From: Candidatus Zhuqueibacterota bacterium
GTDB taxonomy: Bacteria > Zhuqueibacterota > Zhuqueibacteria > Oceanimicrobiales > Oceanimicrobiaceae
DNA: 39,407 nucleotides
Assembly (NCBI GenBank): GCA_029262035.1
Contig: JAJDAE010000101.1
Coordinates: 1-39,407 of the forward strand
Direction of reading: 5' to 3'
The notes under the pieces were generated by a model. That model saw only the letters and a program-made list of their open reading frames with translations, was not told where the DNA came from and did not search any database. A program made the position numbers and the translations under genes. This document shows, piece after piece, positions 8,532-15,970 of this stretch; within the stretch, counting starts at the first letter, position 1; every line of letters begins with the position of its first letter.

Positions 8532-8705
8532 AAGGTTTTTACTTTTTTATTGCGTTGCAGAAGTATAGGTAACGGTGAAAGATATATATTTTTTCAGGAT
8601 GTTTAAAAAAGAGCATAGAATTTAAGTAAAGGAGCATTTTTAAAAGACGATACAATTAGTGCGATAATAATTCGTAAAAATTGTTCAATTTTCCCGGTTT
8701 TATTT

Positions 8706-9929
8706 ATGAATGACATTTTTTTAGCCCGCCAACCCATTTTTGATCGAAAAGGAAAAATTTTTGCCTATGAATTGCTGTATCGTTCCGGGCTGGAAAATTT
8801 TTACACCCATTCAAATGGAGATCAGGCGACTTCAACTGTTCTGGCACATAGCTTTCTTTCTATTGGGCTGGAAGAAATCACATACGGCAAAATGGCCTTT
8901 ATTAATTTCACCCAAAACCTGCTTGTGAATGAAGTGGCCACAATATTTCCTGAAGGGCAGATGGCGGTAGAAATACTTGAAGACGTCGAACCTGAGCCTG
9001 AAGTGCTGGAGCAATGCAGGAAACTAAAGGATATGGGGTATTGGTTGGTGTTAGATGATTTTATCTACAATCCCAAATTAGAGCCATTCATTGAGTTAGC
9101 CAATATTATTAAAATAGAAGTCTTAGGGAAGTCGGAAAAAGAAGTTAAAGACGCGACAACCCGGTTTGAGCTCAAAAATGTGAAACTGCTGGCCGAAAAA
9201 GTTGAAACACATGAGCAACATCAAAACGCTTTGGAACTTGGTTACTCTTATTTTCAAGGATATTTTTTTGCGAAACCTGACGTTATTCAAGGTAAAGAAC
9301 TTCACGCCTATAAGTTGAATTACCTCAGAGTTTTACAGCAGGTAAGTCGTCCGGGAATAGACTTTAAGGAACTTGAGGAAATTTTTAAACAGGATGTATC
9401 CCTCTCATATAAATTGTTGAAGTATATTAATTCACCATATTTTGGCATACGAAAAGAAATTAAATCCATTAAACATGCACTTTCAATGATTGGACTTAAG
9501 GGTGCAAAACAGTGGCTCTCATTAATTGCCCTGGCGAGTATCGGTAAAAATAAGTCCGAGGAGTTGGTTCGAATTTCACTTGTGCGTGCAAATTTATGTG
9601 AATCTATCGCCCCGTTATTTGGCTTTGAAGAAGAAGCCCCGGAGCTTTTTATTATGGGAATGTTTTCATTAATAGATGCTTTTTTAAATAAGCCCATGGC
9701 AGATGCACTTGCCGAACTGCCTGTATCGGATAAAATTAAAAAGCCCCTTCTGGGAGAAGAAAGTCCTTACAAGGTCATTTACAATGTTATGCTTGCATAT
9801 GAAAAAGGACAGTGGGACAGGGTTTTCCATTATCTGAATGACACGGAGGCTATATTAACAGAATTGCCAGAGTTATTTAACCAAACTATTAAAAAAACCA
9901 ACAATATCTACGCTGGCAGTTTTTCATGA
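8706..9929 (+). CDS. EAL-HDOD (YuxH/CdgJ-type) signalling protein
   Basis: This 407-residue protein joins an EAL domain (about 1-195) to an HDOD domain (about 200-390). The opening FLARQPIFD...YELLYRSG is the signature of the YuxH/CdgJ family. Most c-di-GMP phosphodiesterase positions remain: Glu22 of the ExLxR motif, LDDF, KIEV, the AEKVET glutamate and QGYFFAKP. The DDFG loop glycines are missing, as usual in this family. Activity is therefore uncertain, and it may instead bind c-di-GMP or act through HDOD contacts. In Vibrio, family members influence motility, which would fit the chemoreceptor genes further along. No clear ribosome binding site precedes the ATG. The stop codon overlaps the tail of the opposing ATP-grasp gene by 6 nt. 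Confidence 0.9.
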   Translation: MNDIFLARQPIFDRKGKIFAYELLYRSGLENFYTHSNGDQATSTVLAHSFLSIGLEEITYGKMAFINFTQNLLVNEVATIFPEGQMAVEILEDVEPEPEVLEQCRKLKDMGYWLVLDDFIYNPKLEPFIELANIIKIEVLGKSEKEVKDATTRFELKNVKLLAEKVETHEQHQNALELGYSYFQGYFFAKPDVIQGKELHAYKLNYLRVLQQVSRPGIDFKELEEIFKQDVSLSYKLLKYINSPYFGIRKEIKSIKHALSMIGLKGAKQWLSLIALASIGKNKSEELVRISLVRANLCESIAPLFGFEEEAPELFIMGMFSLIDAFLNKPMADALAELPVSDKIKKPLLGEESPYKVIYNVMLAYEKGQWDRVFHYLNDTEAILTELPELFNQTIKKTNNIYAGSFS

Positions 9930-10808
9930 AACTAAAGTCATATCGTTTAATTTAGTAAGAATACACTCTGCAAATCGTATTGGCGCTTTAGGGTGCCTGT
10001 CCAAATATAAAGAAGGCTCAATTAATTCCAGTTCCATAAGCGTTAAGTTTTTGTCCACTTCAATTCCATCCACACGCGCATAAAGGCATTCGCCTTCGAT
10101 TTTTTCGATTACTTTTTCAGCCTCTTTAAGTAAAAATGAGGGCGGTCGTTTCCCAAAGGTTACTCCACCAAAATCCTCCTGGACTCTAAAGTCACTCTCC
10201 TTTGGTTTTTTTAGCACAGAGTGGCTGAATTCTTTGTCGAAGAAAACGAAAGACCATTCGCCTTTAGTTTTAATTTCCTGCACAAATTTTTGAATCAATA
10301 TTTGATTATGCTTACTAAGCATTTCTTCGAAGCGTTTTTGATCGTCCTGTCGGGTTTGAGGGTTAGTAAGCCAGGTCTCCAGCGCATTTGATGAAATAGC
10401 AGGCTTTACAACAGCTTCCTTCCAATCATTGTCCTGGAGAAGCTCCTCCAGACTTTTCGTTTGAGTTTGCTCAACCAGGATGGTTGGCACAATATCAATT
10501 CCTTTTTCCTGGAGGTCAAGCATATAGCTTTTATTGCTGTTCCATTTGAGGAGTTCGGGTGAATTAAGGACAGTTACATTTTCACGTTCCAGCCTTTCTA
10601 ACCAACTAAAAAATTGATCATATTTTAGGTGGTAGTCCCAGCATGAGCGTATAAAAACAGCATGGAAATGATTCCATGCAGTGTCTTTAGAATCCCATAC
10701 AATCGGCTCCACATCAATACCGTAGTAAATAAGTTTTTTGTAAACGAGGCGATCGTCCTTGGTGAGTTCAGAATATTGGTTCGAGGTTGCCAGTGCACAT
10801 TTTATCAT
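9924..10808 (-). CDS. ATP-grasp domain enzyme (RimK/glutathione synthetase-like)
   Basis: This 294-residue soluble protein has an ATP-grasp layout. An N-terminal pre-ATP-grasp part (KCALATSNQYSELTKDD, about 3-90) is followed by VVKPAISSNALETW, where the Lys is an expected ATP contact. QILIQKFVQEIKTKGEWSFV is typical of the hinge and following strand. LYARVDGI and LMELELIEPSLYL supply the Mg-binding Asp/Glu residues near the C-terminus. ATP-grasp enzymes of this type join a carboxylate to an amine through an acyl phosphate; the substrate here is unknown. The frame can start three codons earlier at a TTG, but ATG at 10808 is preceded by GGA at a better distance. It meets the EAL-HDOD gene tail to tail with a 6-nt overlap. 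Confidence 0.82.
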   Translation of the reverse strand: MIKCALATSNQYSELTKDDRLVYKKLIYYGIDVEPIVWDSKDTAWNHFHAVFIRSCWDYHLKYDQFFSWLERLERENVTVLNSPELLKWNSNKSYMLDLQEKGIDIVPTILVEQTQTKSLEELLQDNDWKEAVVKPAISSNALETWLTNPQTRQDDQKRFEEMLSKHNQILIQKFVQEIKTKGEWSFVFFDKEFSHSVLKKPKESDFRVQEDFGGVTFGKRPPSFLLKEAEKVIEKIEGECLYARVDGIEVDKNLTLMELELIEPSLYLDRHPKAPIRFAECILTKLNDMTLVS

Positions 10809-10915
10809 TTCTATCAATCCGTTTGATAATGAGTATCCATTGCAAAAAATATGTTTAAACTCGTTTAAGGAAAAGAATTACGACCAAATTAACAAGAGAA
10901 ATATTTTCAGTGTAA

Positions 10916-11839
10916 CTAATGTTTTTTAGGGTGTTTACTGAAAAAATCCCAGATTAAATCTGTGGCGGAAATTCCTGGATAGGGGGGTGCCGGGAATAGG
11001 TAGGTTGCTTTGCCACCGGGCCATGCATGCCAGCCGGTTCTAACTAAATATAATGTGACTGCAGAACCCTTTTTACCATCTATAAAATCCTCACGGGTAA
11101 CTTTGTCAATTACATCAATATTTGACTCTATGTTACACCCGTTGTGTTGAACCCAAAACGTTATTGCCGATGCGACAGAATTATCCATGCGTGTTGCTGT
11201 GGGTTCCTTGCCAATACCGCCATCAATGGGGACTTCTCTATCCCGGGAACCATGGAAAATGACTACCGAAACAGGCGCATCAGGCTCACAACTAAGATCG
11301 TTAAAAGCCGCCGAAACGGGTGCAATAGCTGCAATTTTGTCGGCGAGGTTACATGCTAATTTAAAAGCCATCATGCCGCCGTTGGAAAATCCGGTTACGA
11401 AAATACGCTTAGGGTCGATTCGATAAAGAGCTTCCAAATTCGAGATCATTATTTCTATAAAGCCGACGTCGTCGACATCTTCATCATAGGCATACCCGCA
11501 GCAATTGGCCGCATTCCAGGTAAGCACATTTTTTCGAAATCTGCCTGAGCCTTGTGGATAGACCACGATAAAACCCGATTCATCGGCCTTGTCACTTAGC
11601 CCGGTAATTTTCTGCATATGCTTGGCATTTGCTCTTTCGCCATGCAGCGCGATGACAAGTGGGTAAGTTAATGTCGAGTCGTAATTATTGGGCAGATGCA
11701 CTTCATAATACCGTCGTTTTCGGTTATGGAGAATCTCAAACTCTATATTGCCATTGGGAGTATTTGCCGGGCAAATTTCTACCAATATAAAAGTAGAGAA
11801 TAAAAGAAGGAGGAATCTTTTTACTTTCTGTCCGTTCAT
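10916..11839 (-). CDS. Secreted CE1/PHB depolymerase-like esterase (LpqC type)
   Basis: A 307-residue alpha/beta hydrolase with an N-terminal hydrophobic signal (about 8-25). The nucleophile is Ser152 in GFSNGG. The probable acid is Asp200 in HGSRD, and His271 in GWHAWPGG completes the triad. IALHGERANA provides the oxyanion region. The GFSNGG and GWHxWPG pair is characteristic of the polyhydroxybutyrate depolymerase / feruloyl and acetylxylan esterase group (Esterase_PHB, CE1, LpqC). The natural ester could be a plant polysaccharide side group or a polyester, and sequence alone does not decide. No strong ribosome binding site is visible before the ATG, and the gene appears to stand alone. 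Confidence 0.87.
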   Translation of the reverse strand: MNGQKVKRFLLLLFSTFILVEICPANTPNGNIEFEILHNRKRRYYEVHLPNNYDSTLTYPLVIALHGERANAKHMQKITGLSDKADESGFIVVYPQGSGRFRKNVLTWNAANCCGYAYDEDVDDVGFIEIMISNLEALYRIDPKRIFVTGFSNGGMMAFKLACNLADKIAAIAPVSAAFNDLSCEPDAPVSVVIFHGSRDREVPIDGGIGKEPTATRMDNSVASAITFWVQHNGCNIESNIDVIDKVTREDFIDGKKGSAVTLYLVRTGWHAWPGGKATYLFPAPPYPGISATDLIWDFFSKHPKKH

Positions 11840-11929
11840 TTGAAGAAAATAAGATATATTTATTAAGCCGTTTCTTTAATGATTTTCGGCAAAAAATAAA
11901 TTATGATTAAGCCGGGGCAGGAGAAAATA

Positions 11930-12562
11930 TCAACAATCTCTGCTTAGAAGTGCGCCTTTATAAGCGATGAACAGCCCTCCCATCTGTATAACATGGTACA
12001 AGTCATTGTGGTTGAAGTGCTTGTGCAACGCAAAACCGGAGACCTGAACCCCTGCGGCAAAAACGGAAATTAGCATACCCGAAATAATCCACAACGCTGC
12101 CAGGGATCTAAATTTCCTGTAAGCGTAAATTTGCATTAAAATAATTGCAAAGAGGGCGGGGGAATAATTCCAGACTACATAAATGAAGTCATCATGCGTG
12201 GCCATCCAAAAAGAATAAAAAATGAGTTGCAGCCCGGGAATTAATAGCAGCCATGAGCTTAGCGGCTTTTTGATTGTGCTGAGGGTACTTGCTATGAGCA
12301 TGAAGAAAATTGTTAACCCGATTGAAAACACAGTCGCCTTTTTTAATAGGAATTTTGTGGTTTCGTTGAAATACAGAGTGAAACCATGGGAAGTACCGCC
12401 AATGAGTGCGCCCAGGAAAAGCATTAGCATGGCCCAGCCCCAAAAAATGACTGAGCTTTCATTTTCTGCATTGCCTTTTCTAAGTAATTTTATGCTGAAG
12501 AAGACTGTTTGTCCGGCTAGAATATAGTCGGTTAACATTGTCATTGGTTCGGAAATTTGCAT
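11930..12562 (-). CDS. Polytopic membrane protein, DUF6962/CREST-like candidate
   Basis: A 210-residue protein with six to seven hydrophobic helices. It has polar residues inside or next to helices: Ser58-His59 in GGTSHG, His123-Asp124-Asp125, and His182, His185 and His190 in HKHFNHNDLYHVIQ. This distribution (Ser/His early, Asp in the middle, His cluster in the last helix) resembles the CREST superfamily of membrane hydrolases (ceramidases, PAQR receptors, Per1), and I recall similar proteins as DUF6962; both assignments are tentative. The frame can be extended eight codons to a TTG, but ATG at 12562 follows the TGA of the HD-domain gene by one base, so coupled translation from that ATG is more likely. 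Confidence 0.7.
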   Translation of the reverse strand: MQISEPMTMLTDYILAGQTVFFSIKLLRKGNAENESSVIFWGWAMLMLFLGALIGGTSHGFTLYFNETTKFLLKKATVFSIGLTIFFMLIASTLSTIKKPLSSWLLLIPGLQLIFYSFWMATHDDFIYVVWNYSPALFAIILMQIYAYRKFRSLAALWIISGMLISVFAAGVQVSGFALHKHFNHNDLYHVIQMGGLFIAYKGALLSRDC

Positions 12563-12563
12563 G

Positions 12564-13121
12564 TCAGTTTTTCGGATTTTCCTCAAAAAGTCCGGCTACT
12601 TCATATTGCAATTGGTTGAACAATAATGAGTATTGGCCGGTATCATGGCGCTTTTTTATTTCGGCCAGAATTGAGTTAAAGTATAGTTTTTGTTTTTCTT
12701 TTGGCCTGCTAAATCGTTGCCACGCAGCTTCGCCCTGTTTCTCGATATCCTTGCGAATGGATTGGAGGTTATGTAGTTTGTCGGCACAAAGAACTAAAAT
12801 GGCTTCTAACGGTAACTCCGCTATCGAATCCAATGTATGCTGTTTTCTAACTTCCCACGGTTGTGATTTCTCCGGCTCGGTAACACATGCTACGAGATGT
12901 GCAATGTTCTCGCTGAAATGATTTTTGATGTCTGATAGTGTGGTCTCGCAGTCTTCGATTGTATCATGTAAAATTGCAGCAATAACCGCATTTTCCGGGC
13001 TGTCGTGTTCTATTAAAATTTGGGCTACCTGCAACGGGTGAACGATGTAAGGGATTTTTGTTTTCTTGCGGTACTGCCCTGAGTGGGCGCGTGCTGCAAA
13101 CTCTATAGCTTTGAAAATCAT
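12564..13121 (-). CDS. HD-domain (p)ppGpp hydrolase-like protein
   Basis: This 185-residue single-domain protein matches the hydrolase half of RelA/SpoT and the stand-alone MESH1-like enzymes. The metal-binding set is visible: His28 in YIVHP, His52-Asp53 in LHDTIED, and Asp114 in ADKLHN. AHSGQYRKKTKIPY at the start is the usual nucleotide-contact segment. No synthetase, TGS or ACT domain follows, so if active it would only remove pyrophosphate from (p)ppGpp or, as shown for MESH1, act on a related nucleotide such as NADPH. It is followed after one base by the polytopic membrane protein, suggesting a two-gene operon. No ribosome binding site is obvious at the ATG. Confidence 0.87.
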   Translation of the reverse strand: MIFKAIEFAARAHSGQYRKKTKIPYIVHPLQVAQILIEHDSPENAVIAAILHDTIEDCETTLSDIKNHFSENIAHLVACVTEPEKSQPWEVRKQHTLDSIAELPLEAILVLCADKLHNLQSIRKDIEKQGEAAWQRFSRPKEKQKLYFNSILAEIKKRHDTGQYSLLFNQLQYEVAGLFEENPKN

Positions 13122-13253
13122 ATTGCAATTTAGAAAGTTTATGAAAAATTACAATATGGTTCTGGTTAATGGAATAATAAGTGAGTACAATCCTATTTAT
13201 TATATCAAGCCTTTATTTTAAATCAAGAACCCATAAATTGTTCAGGTTAGTTT

Positions 13254-13898
13254 ATGAAAATTATTTTTTACTTTTTGATGTTCGCTTTTTCCGGCTGTGC
13301 TTACCATGGTATTCCGGCTTATTATGAGATGAGCGAAGAGGAGTTGTTGCAAAACGATTTTTTTAATACAGTTGTTAGAGTAGATTCTTTTAACCTTGCG
13401 TTGCTCGAATGGGCGATTTTTAATGAGACGAATATTCAAAGAATCAACTTGGGGCGGCAGCAACTAAAATTTGAATCCAAGTTGCAAAATGGGGCACGCC
13501 AGCATTCACAAGAAATGGTGGACTTGTCTTATTTTGATCACGTTTCCCCGATTGAAGAAAATGCAACGGTGACAATGAGGTTGCATAATAGCGGGATAAA
13601 GTATGGAATCGGCGGTGAAAACATCGCGGTTCACCCCATTCAAAAAAAACAGGAAATTGTTTTTAGATTAGCAGGCGCAGGCGAGCCCACAAAATACGTT
13701 TGGCGCAATAAAGGTTCGGATTATACTTATGGAAATTTCGCTCAGGATTTGGTACGAAGATGGCTTAATAGCCGTGAGCATCGAAACAATATTTTAAGCA
13801 GAGGGTATGGTTTTTTAGGCGTTGGTGCGGCTTATACAAAATATGAGGGGCAAGATGTTTTTTTTATTACACAAAACTTTGCGACGGTGAATTATTGA
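13254..13898 (+). CDS. CAP/SCP-domain lipoprotein
   Basis: A 214-residue secreted protein with a lipoprotein signal ending in FSGC (Cys15). The rest is one CAP (SCP/PR-1) domain from about 55 to 212. It shows ARQHSQEM, YFDHVSP (His96), GGENIA (Glu122), WLNSREHRNNIL (His176) and a closing ITQNF strand. These supply the cavity His and Glu residues of the family. An insertion of roughly 25 residues between GENIA and the WLNSREH helix is longer than in compact bacterial members. CAP proteins of bacteria are mostly of unknown function, some binding lipids or metal. AGG lies a few bases upstream of the ATG. Confidence 0.88.
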   Translation: MKIIFYFLMFAFSGCAYHGIPAYYEMSEEELLQNDFFNTVVRVDSFNLALLEWAIFNETNIQRINLGRQQLKFESKLQNGARQHSQEMVDLSYFDHVSPIEENATVTMRLHNSGIKYGIGGENIAVHPIQKKQEIVFRLAGAGEPTKYVWRNKGSDYTYGNFAQDLVRRWLNSREHRNNILSRGYGFLGVGAAYTKYEGQDVFFITQNFATVNY

Positions 13899-13928
13899 CG
13901 GCTTGGAGTTCTCCCGCCAGATTGTGAG

Positions 13929-14302
13929 TTATTGCTTAAATAATTTTTTTATCTGTTCTAAATTTAGGAAATCATAGGGTAGAAGCACTTTGATATTTAC
14001 ATTTTTATAGTCTTGAATATTTCTGTTATGATGTCAATTCTTCGAGGAGCCACACCGACTTGAAAAATAATTCCTTTTTGTTTAAATGTATTTATATCGA
14101 TATCGTGAATAGGAGCGCCAAAATGAACTAAGGCTTTATAAGTTCTTGCGGAGTTTTCCTCTGTTGGATTTACCCAAATATCTATATCAAGAGTACTTCG
14201 GGGGTAGCCTTGGGCTGCTAATGCATAGGCACCTACAAGAATATAATCAACGCTGCACTCTATTAAGTTTTGCAACATTTCTTTGTAGTCTTGATTGAGC
14301 AC
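13929..14302 (-). pseudogene. Nucleotidyltransferase (DUF6036-like), apparently frameshifted
   Basis: The frame starts at a GTG with a very good AGGGAG ribosome binding site. It gives a MNT-type nucleotidyltransferase core: VDYILVGAYALAAQGYPR, then STLDIDIWVNP with the catalytic DxD pair, and GIIFQVGVAPRRIDI. It stops at 13997 after only 101 residues, whereas relatives as I remember them are around 150. Right before the stop is a run of five A. Moving one base back at that run opens a continuation, NVNIKVLLPYDFLNLEQIKK plus four residues, ending at 13929; its tail resembles the usual C-terminal PxDLxDIxxL element. So the gene is either broken by a one-base loss, affected by a homopolymer sequencing error, or read by -1 frameshifting. 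It overlaps its small upstream partner by 56 nt. Confidence 0.65.
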
Positions 14303-14450
14303 TTACTTCTCCCTTTTTAGTAAATGACCACAATTCTTCAGTAATATCCCAGACCATAGAGATTCTGTCTTGTAATGAGGCCTCAACATAGTCATCATCT
14401 TCAATATTTTTCATTGAGGATAGTTTGACAACATTTTTATTAAGTTTCAT
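14247..14450 (-). CDS. Small partner protein of the nucleotidyltransferase (putative TA-like module)
   Basis: A 67-residue soluble, charged protein. Its layout matches the small proteins I recall directly upstream of DUF6036-type nucleotidyltransferases: an N-terminal basic strand (MKLNKNVVKLS), an acidic stretch (IEDDDYVEA), a helix with RISMVWDITEELWSF, and a C-terminal SRLQRNVAKLNR. Its coding sequence overlaps the nucleotidyltransferase start by 56 nt in another frame, so the two are probably translated together. The pair has the form of a toxin-antitoxin or mobile defence module, but no activity is established and I do not assign which part would be toxic. Confidence 0.65.
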   Translation of the reverse strand: MKLNKNVVKLSSMKNIEDDDYVEASLQDRISMVWDITEELWSFTKKGEVSAQSRLQRNVAKLNRVQR

Positions 14451-14555
14451 ATTCGTACTTCATTATTAAATAAATAACTTTATTAAGGTTATAATTTTGG
14501 ACTTGATATACAAGTAAAAAAGTTGGGCGAATATGGACATCTATGTAAGAATTGA

Positions 14556-15434
14556 TTATTTACTCAAAGGAATTTTCCCTGTTTCGTCAAACGGGATTTC
14601 AATTTCCTGAAAGAGCGAAAGCGCCGGAGCTATTTTAAACCCACCTTTTAATTGATAGTTCAACTGTTCTCTGCTATTCAGTAATTTGAATGCTGTACGC
14701 CCGATTTCAAAAAAGTTTAGAGAAATTGGGATGGAGACAATGCTTTCTTTTTTTGCGGAGACGTTTGTTTTAATTTCTGAAAGGCCGTTTAACCAATTCT
14801 TCTCACCCACATCTAAATTATAATCCATTTTATTTATTGCAAAGGCAAATACGTTGGGGTTTTTTATTTTGAGAATTAGGCTTAAGTCGGCCTTGGTCAC
14901 AGTGAGTTTTTCCAGCTTGATAGAATCAATTTTTAAAGACGGCAGTTTTGGCAGCGGGAATTCGCCGGAGTGGCCGAGTGGAAATGTACGGAAGCCAATT
15001 ACAGGAATATTAAATGCTAATTCTAAATCCAAAGAGTACTTTGTTTTGTCGCTATAATTTAAACTTCGGATTGTCTTGTAAATGTTGGCATAGTTGAGAG
15101 TCAGCGGAAGCTGGATAATGCTTGACTTGTTAGCGGGAATTGATATTCCGGCATTCTGTTCACCCTGTAAAAACGCAGTATCATTGAGCTTGAGGTCGTA
15201 AGTAAGTCCGGCCAGATTTAAACCAAATAAATTAGGGTTTTCAACTTTTACATTGAAAAGCATCGTAATGTTTTTAAAGGAGAGTTTTTGGACTGTGGCG
15301 CTCGCGATGGACATCTTTGGCTTTTCAAGGGTTTTTTTCGCCATTTCCTGAACGGAAGCACAACCGGATAAAATTAATAAAAATAAAATTATTGTTGTCG
15401 GGGATACTGTTTTAGGATTTTTGAATTTCGACAT
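14556..15434 (-). CDS. LEA14/WHy tandem-domain lipoprotein
   Basis: A 292-residue lipoprotein with signal ending in LSGC (Cys25). Two successive LEA type 2 (WHy) domains follow: the first (about 40-155) contains VKVENPNLFGL, the second (about 165-285) contains LKIKNPNVFAF. Each is followed by a GLTYDLKLN/KMDYNLDVG-type strand and a proline-terminated block (IIQLPLTLNY, IVSIPISLNF), so the two halves are clearly repeats of one another. WHy domains occur in desiccation- and stress-associated proteins of plants, archaea and bacteria; here the protein would sit in the periplasm. It is third in a minus-strand operon after the AKR and TPR genes, with a 36-nt gap. Confidence 0.88.
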   Translation of the reverse strand: MSKFKNPKTVSPTTIILFLLILSGCASVQEMAKKTLEKPKMSIASATVQKLSFKNITMLFNVKVENPNLFGLNLAGLTYDLKLNDTAFLQGEQNAGISIPANKSSIIQLPLTLNYANIYKTIRSLNYSDKTKYSLDLELAFNIPVIGFRTFPLGHSGEFPLPKLPSLKIDSIKLEKLTVTKADLSLILKIKNPNVFAFAINKMDYNLDVGEKNWLNGLSEIKTNVSAKKESIVSIPISLNFFEIGRTAFKLLNSREQLNYQLKGGFKIAPALSLFQEIEIPFDETGKIPLSK

Positions 15435-15470
15435 TTTGAAACTTTAGCCATTTTAGAATTTAAATGTAAT

Positions 15471-15959
15471 TTAGTTTAAATTATTTTGCAGCCGGGATAA
15501 GGCGCTCTTGGCTTGCCCATATTCCTGGTTCAACTCCAGAGCCTTTTTGTATTTTTCAATTGCCAATGGCCAAAGCCCCTTTAGTTCATAAATTTTGCCA
15601 AGGTTAGTATAGGCGAATTCCGGATTTTCATACCGTTTTGCGTTTTTGGCTTTTTCTAACCAGGGGATGGCTTCATCCAAATTGCCAAGCTGAATCAAGT
15701 AGGAGCCTATGTCATTATATGGATTTCCAAAATGGGGATCGATGGCGATGGCTTTATGACATTCCTCAATGGCATCGTCCAATTTGCCCATAAAACTAAA
15801 CGTCCATCCAAGAAAGGTATAAGCCTCAGCCGTTTTTTGAATTTCGAGTGATTTTTTGTAATTGATAACGGCTTTTTCAAACTCACCACTCAGCTGGTGC
15901 TTGTATGCGATTTTGAAATATTTGAAGGCATCCGGACGAATTTCGTAATTTGAAAACAT
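15471..15959 (-). CDS. TPR protein
   Basis: This 162-residue protein is built almost entirely of four tetratricopeptide repeats, at about 11-43, 45-77, 78-111 and 116-149. They show the usual A..Y..LG / A...Y.KAL.L.P pattern (for example AYTFLGWTFSFMGKLDDAIE and FAYTNLGKIYELKG). There is no signal peptide or membrane segment, so it is a cytoplasmic scaffold. An AGG lies just before the ATG, 11 nt after the AKR stop codon. The partner is not evident; the neighbouring reductase or the lipoprotein behind it are candidates only by position. Confidence 0.88.
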   Translation of the reverse strand: MFSNYEIRPDAFKYFKIAYKHQLSGEFEKAVINYKKSLEIQKTAEAYTFLGWTFSFMGKLDDAIEECHKAIAIDPHFGNPYNDIGSYLIQLGNLDEAIPWLEKAKNAKRYENPEFAYTNLGKIYELKGLWPLAIEKYKKALELNQEYGQAKSALSRLQNNLN

Positions 15960-15970
15960 GGGCCTGCCGT

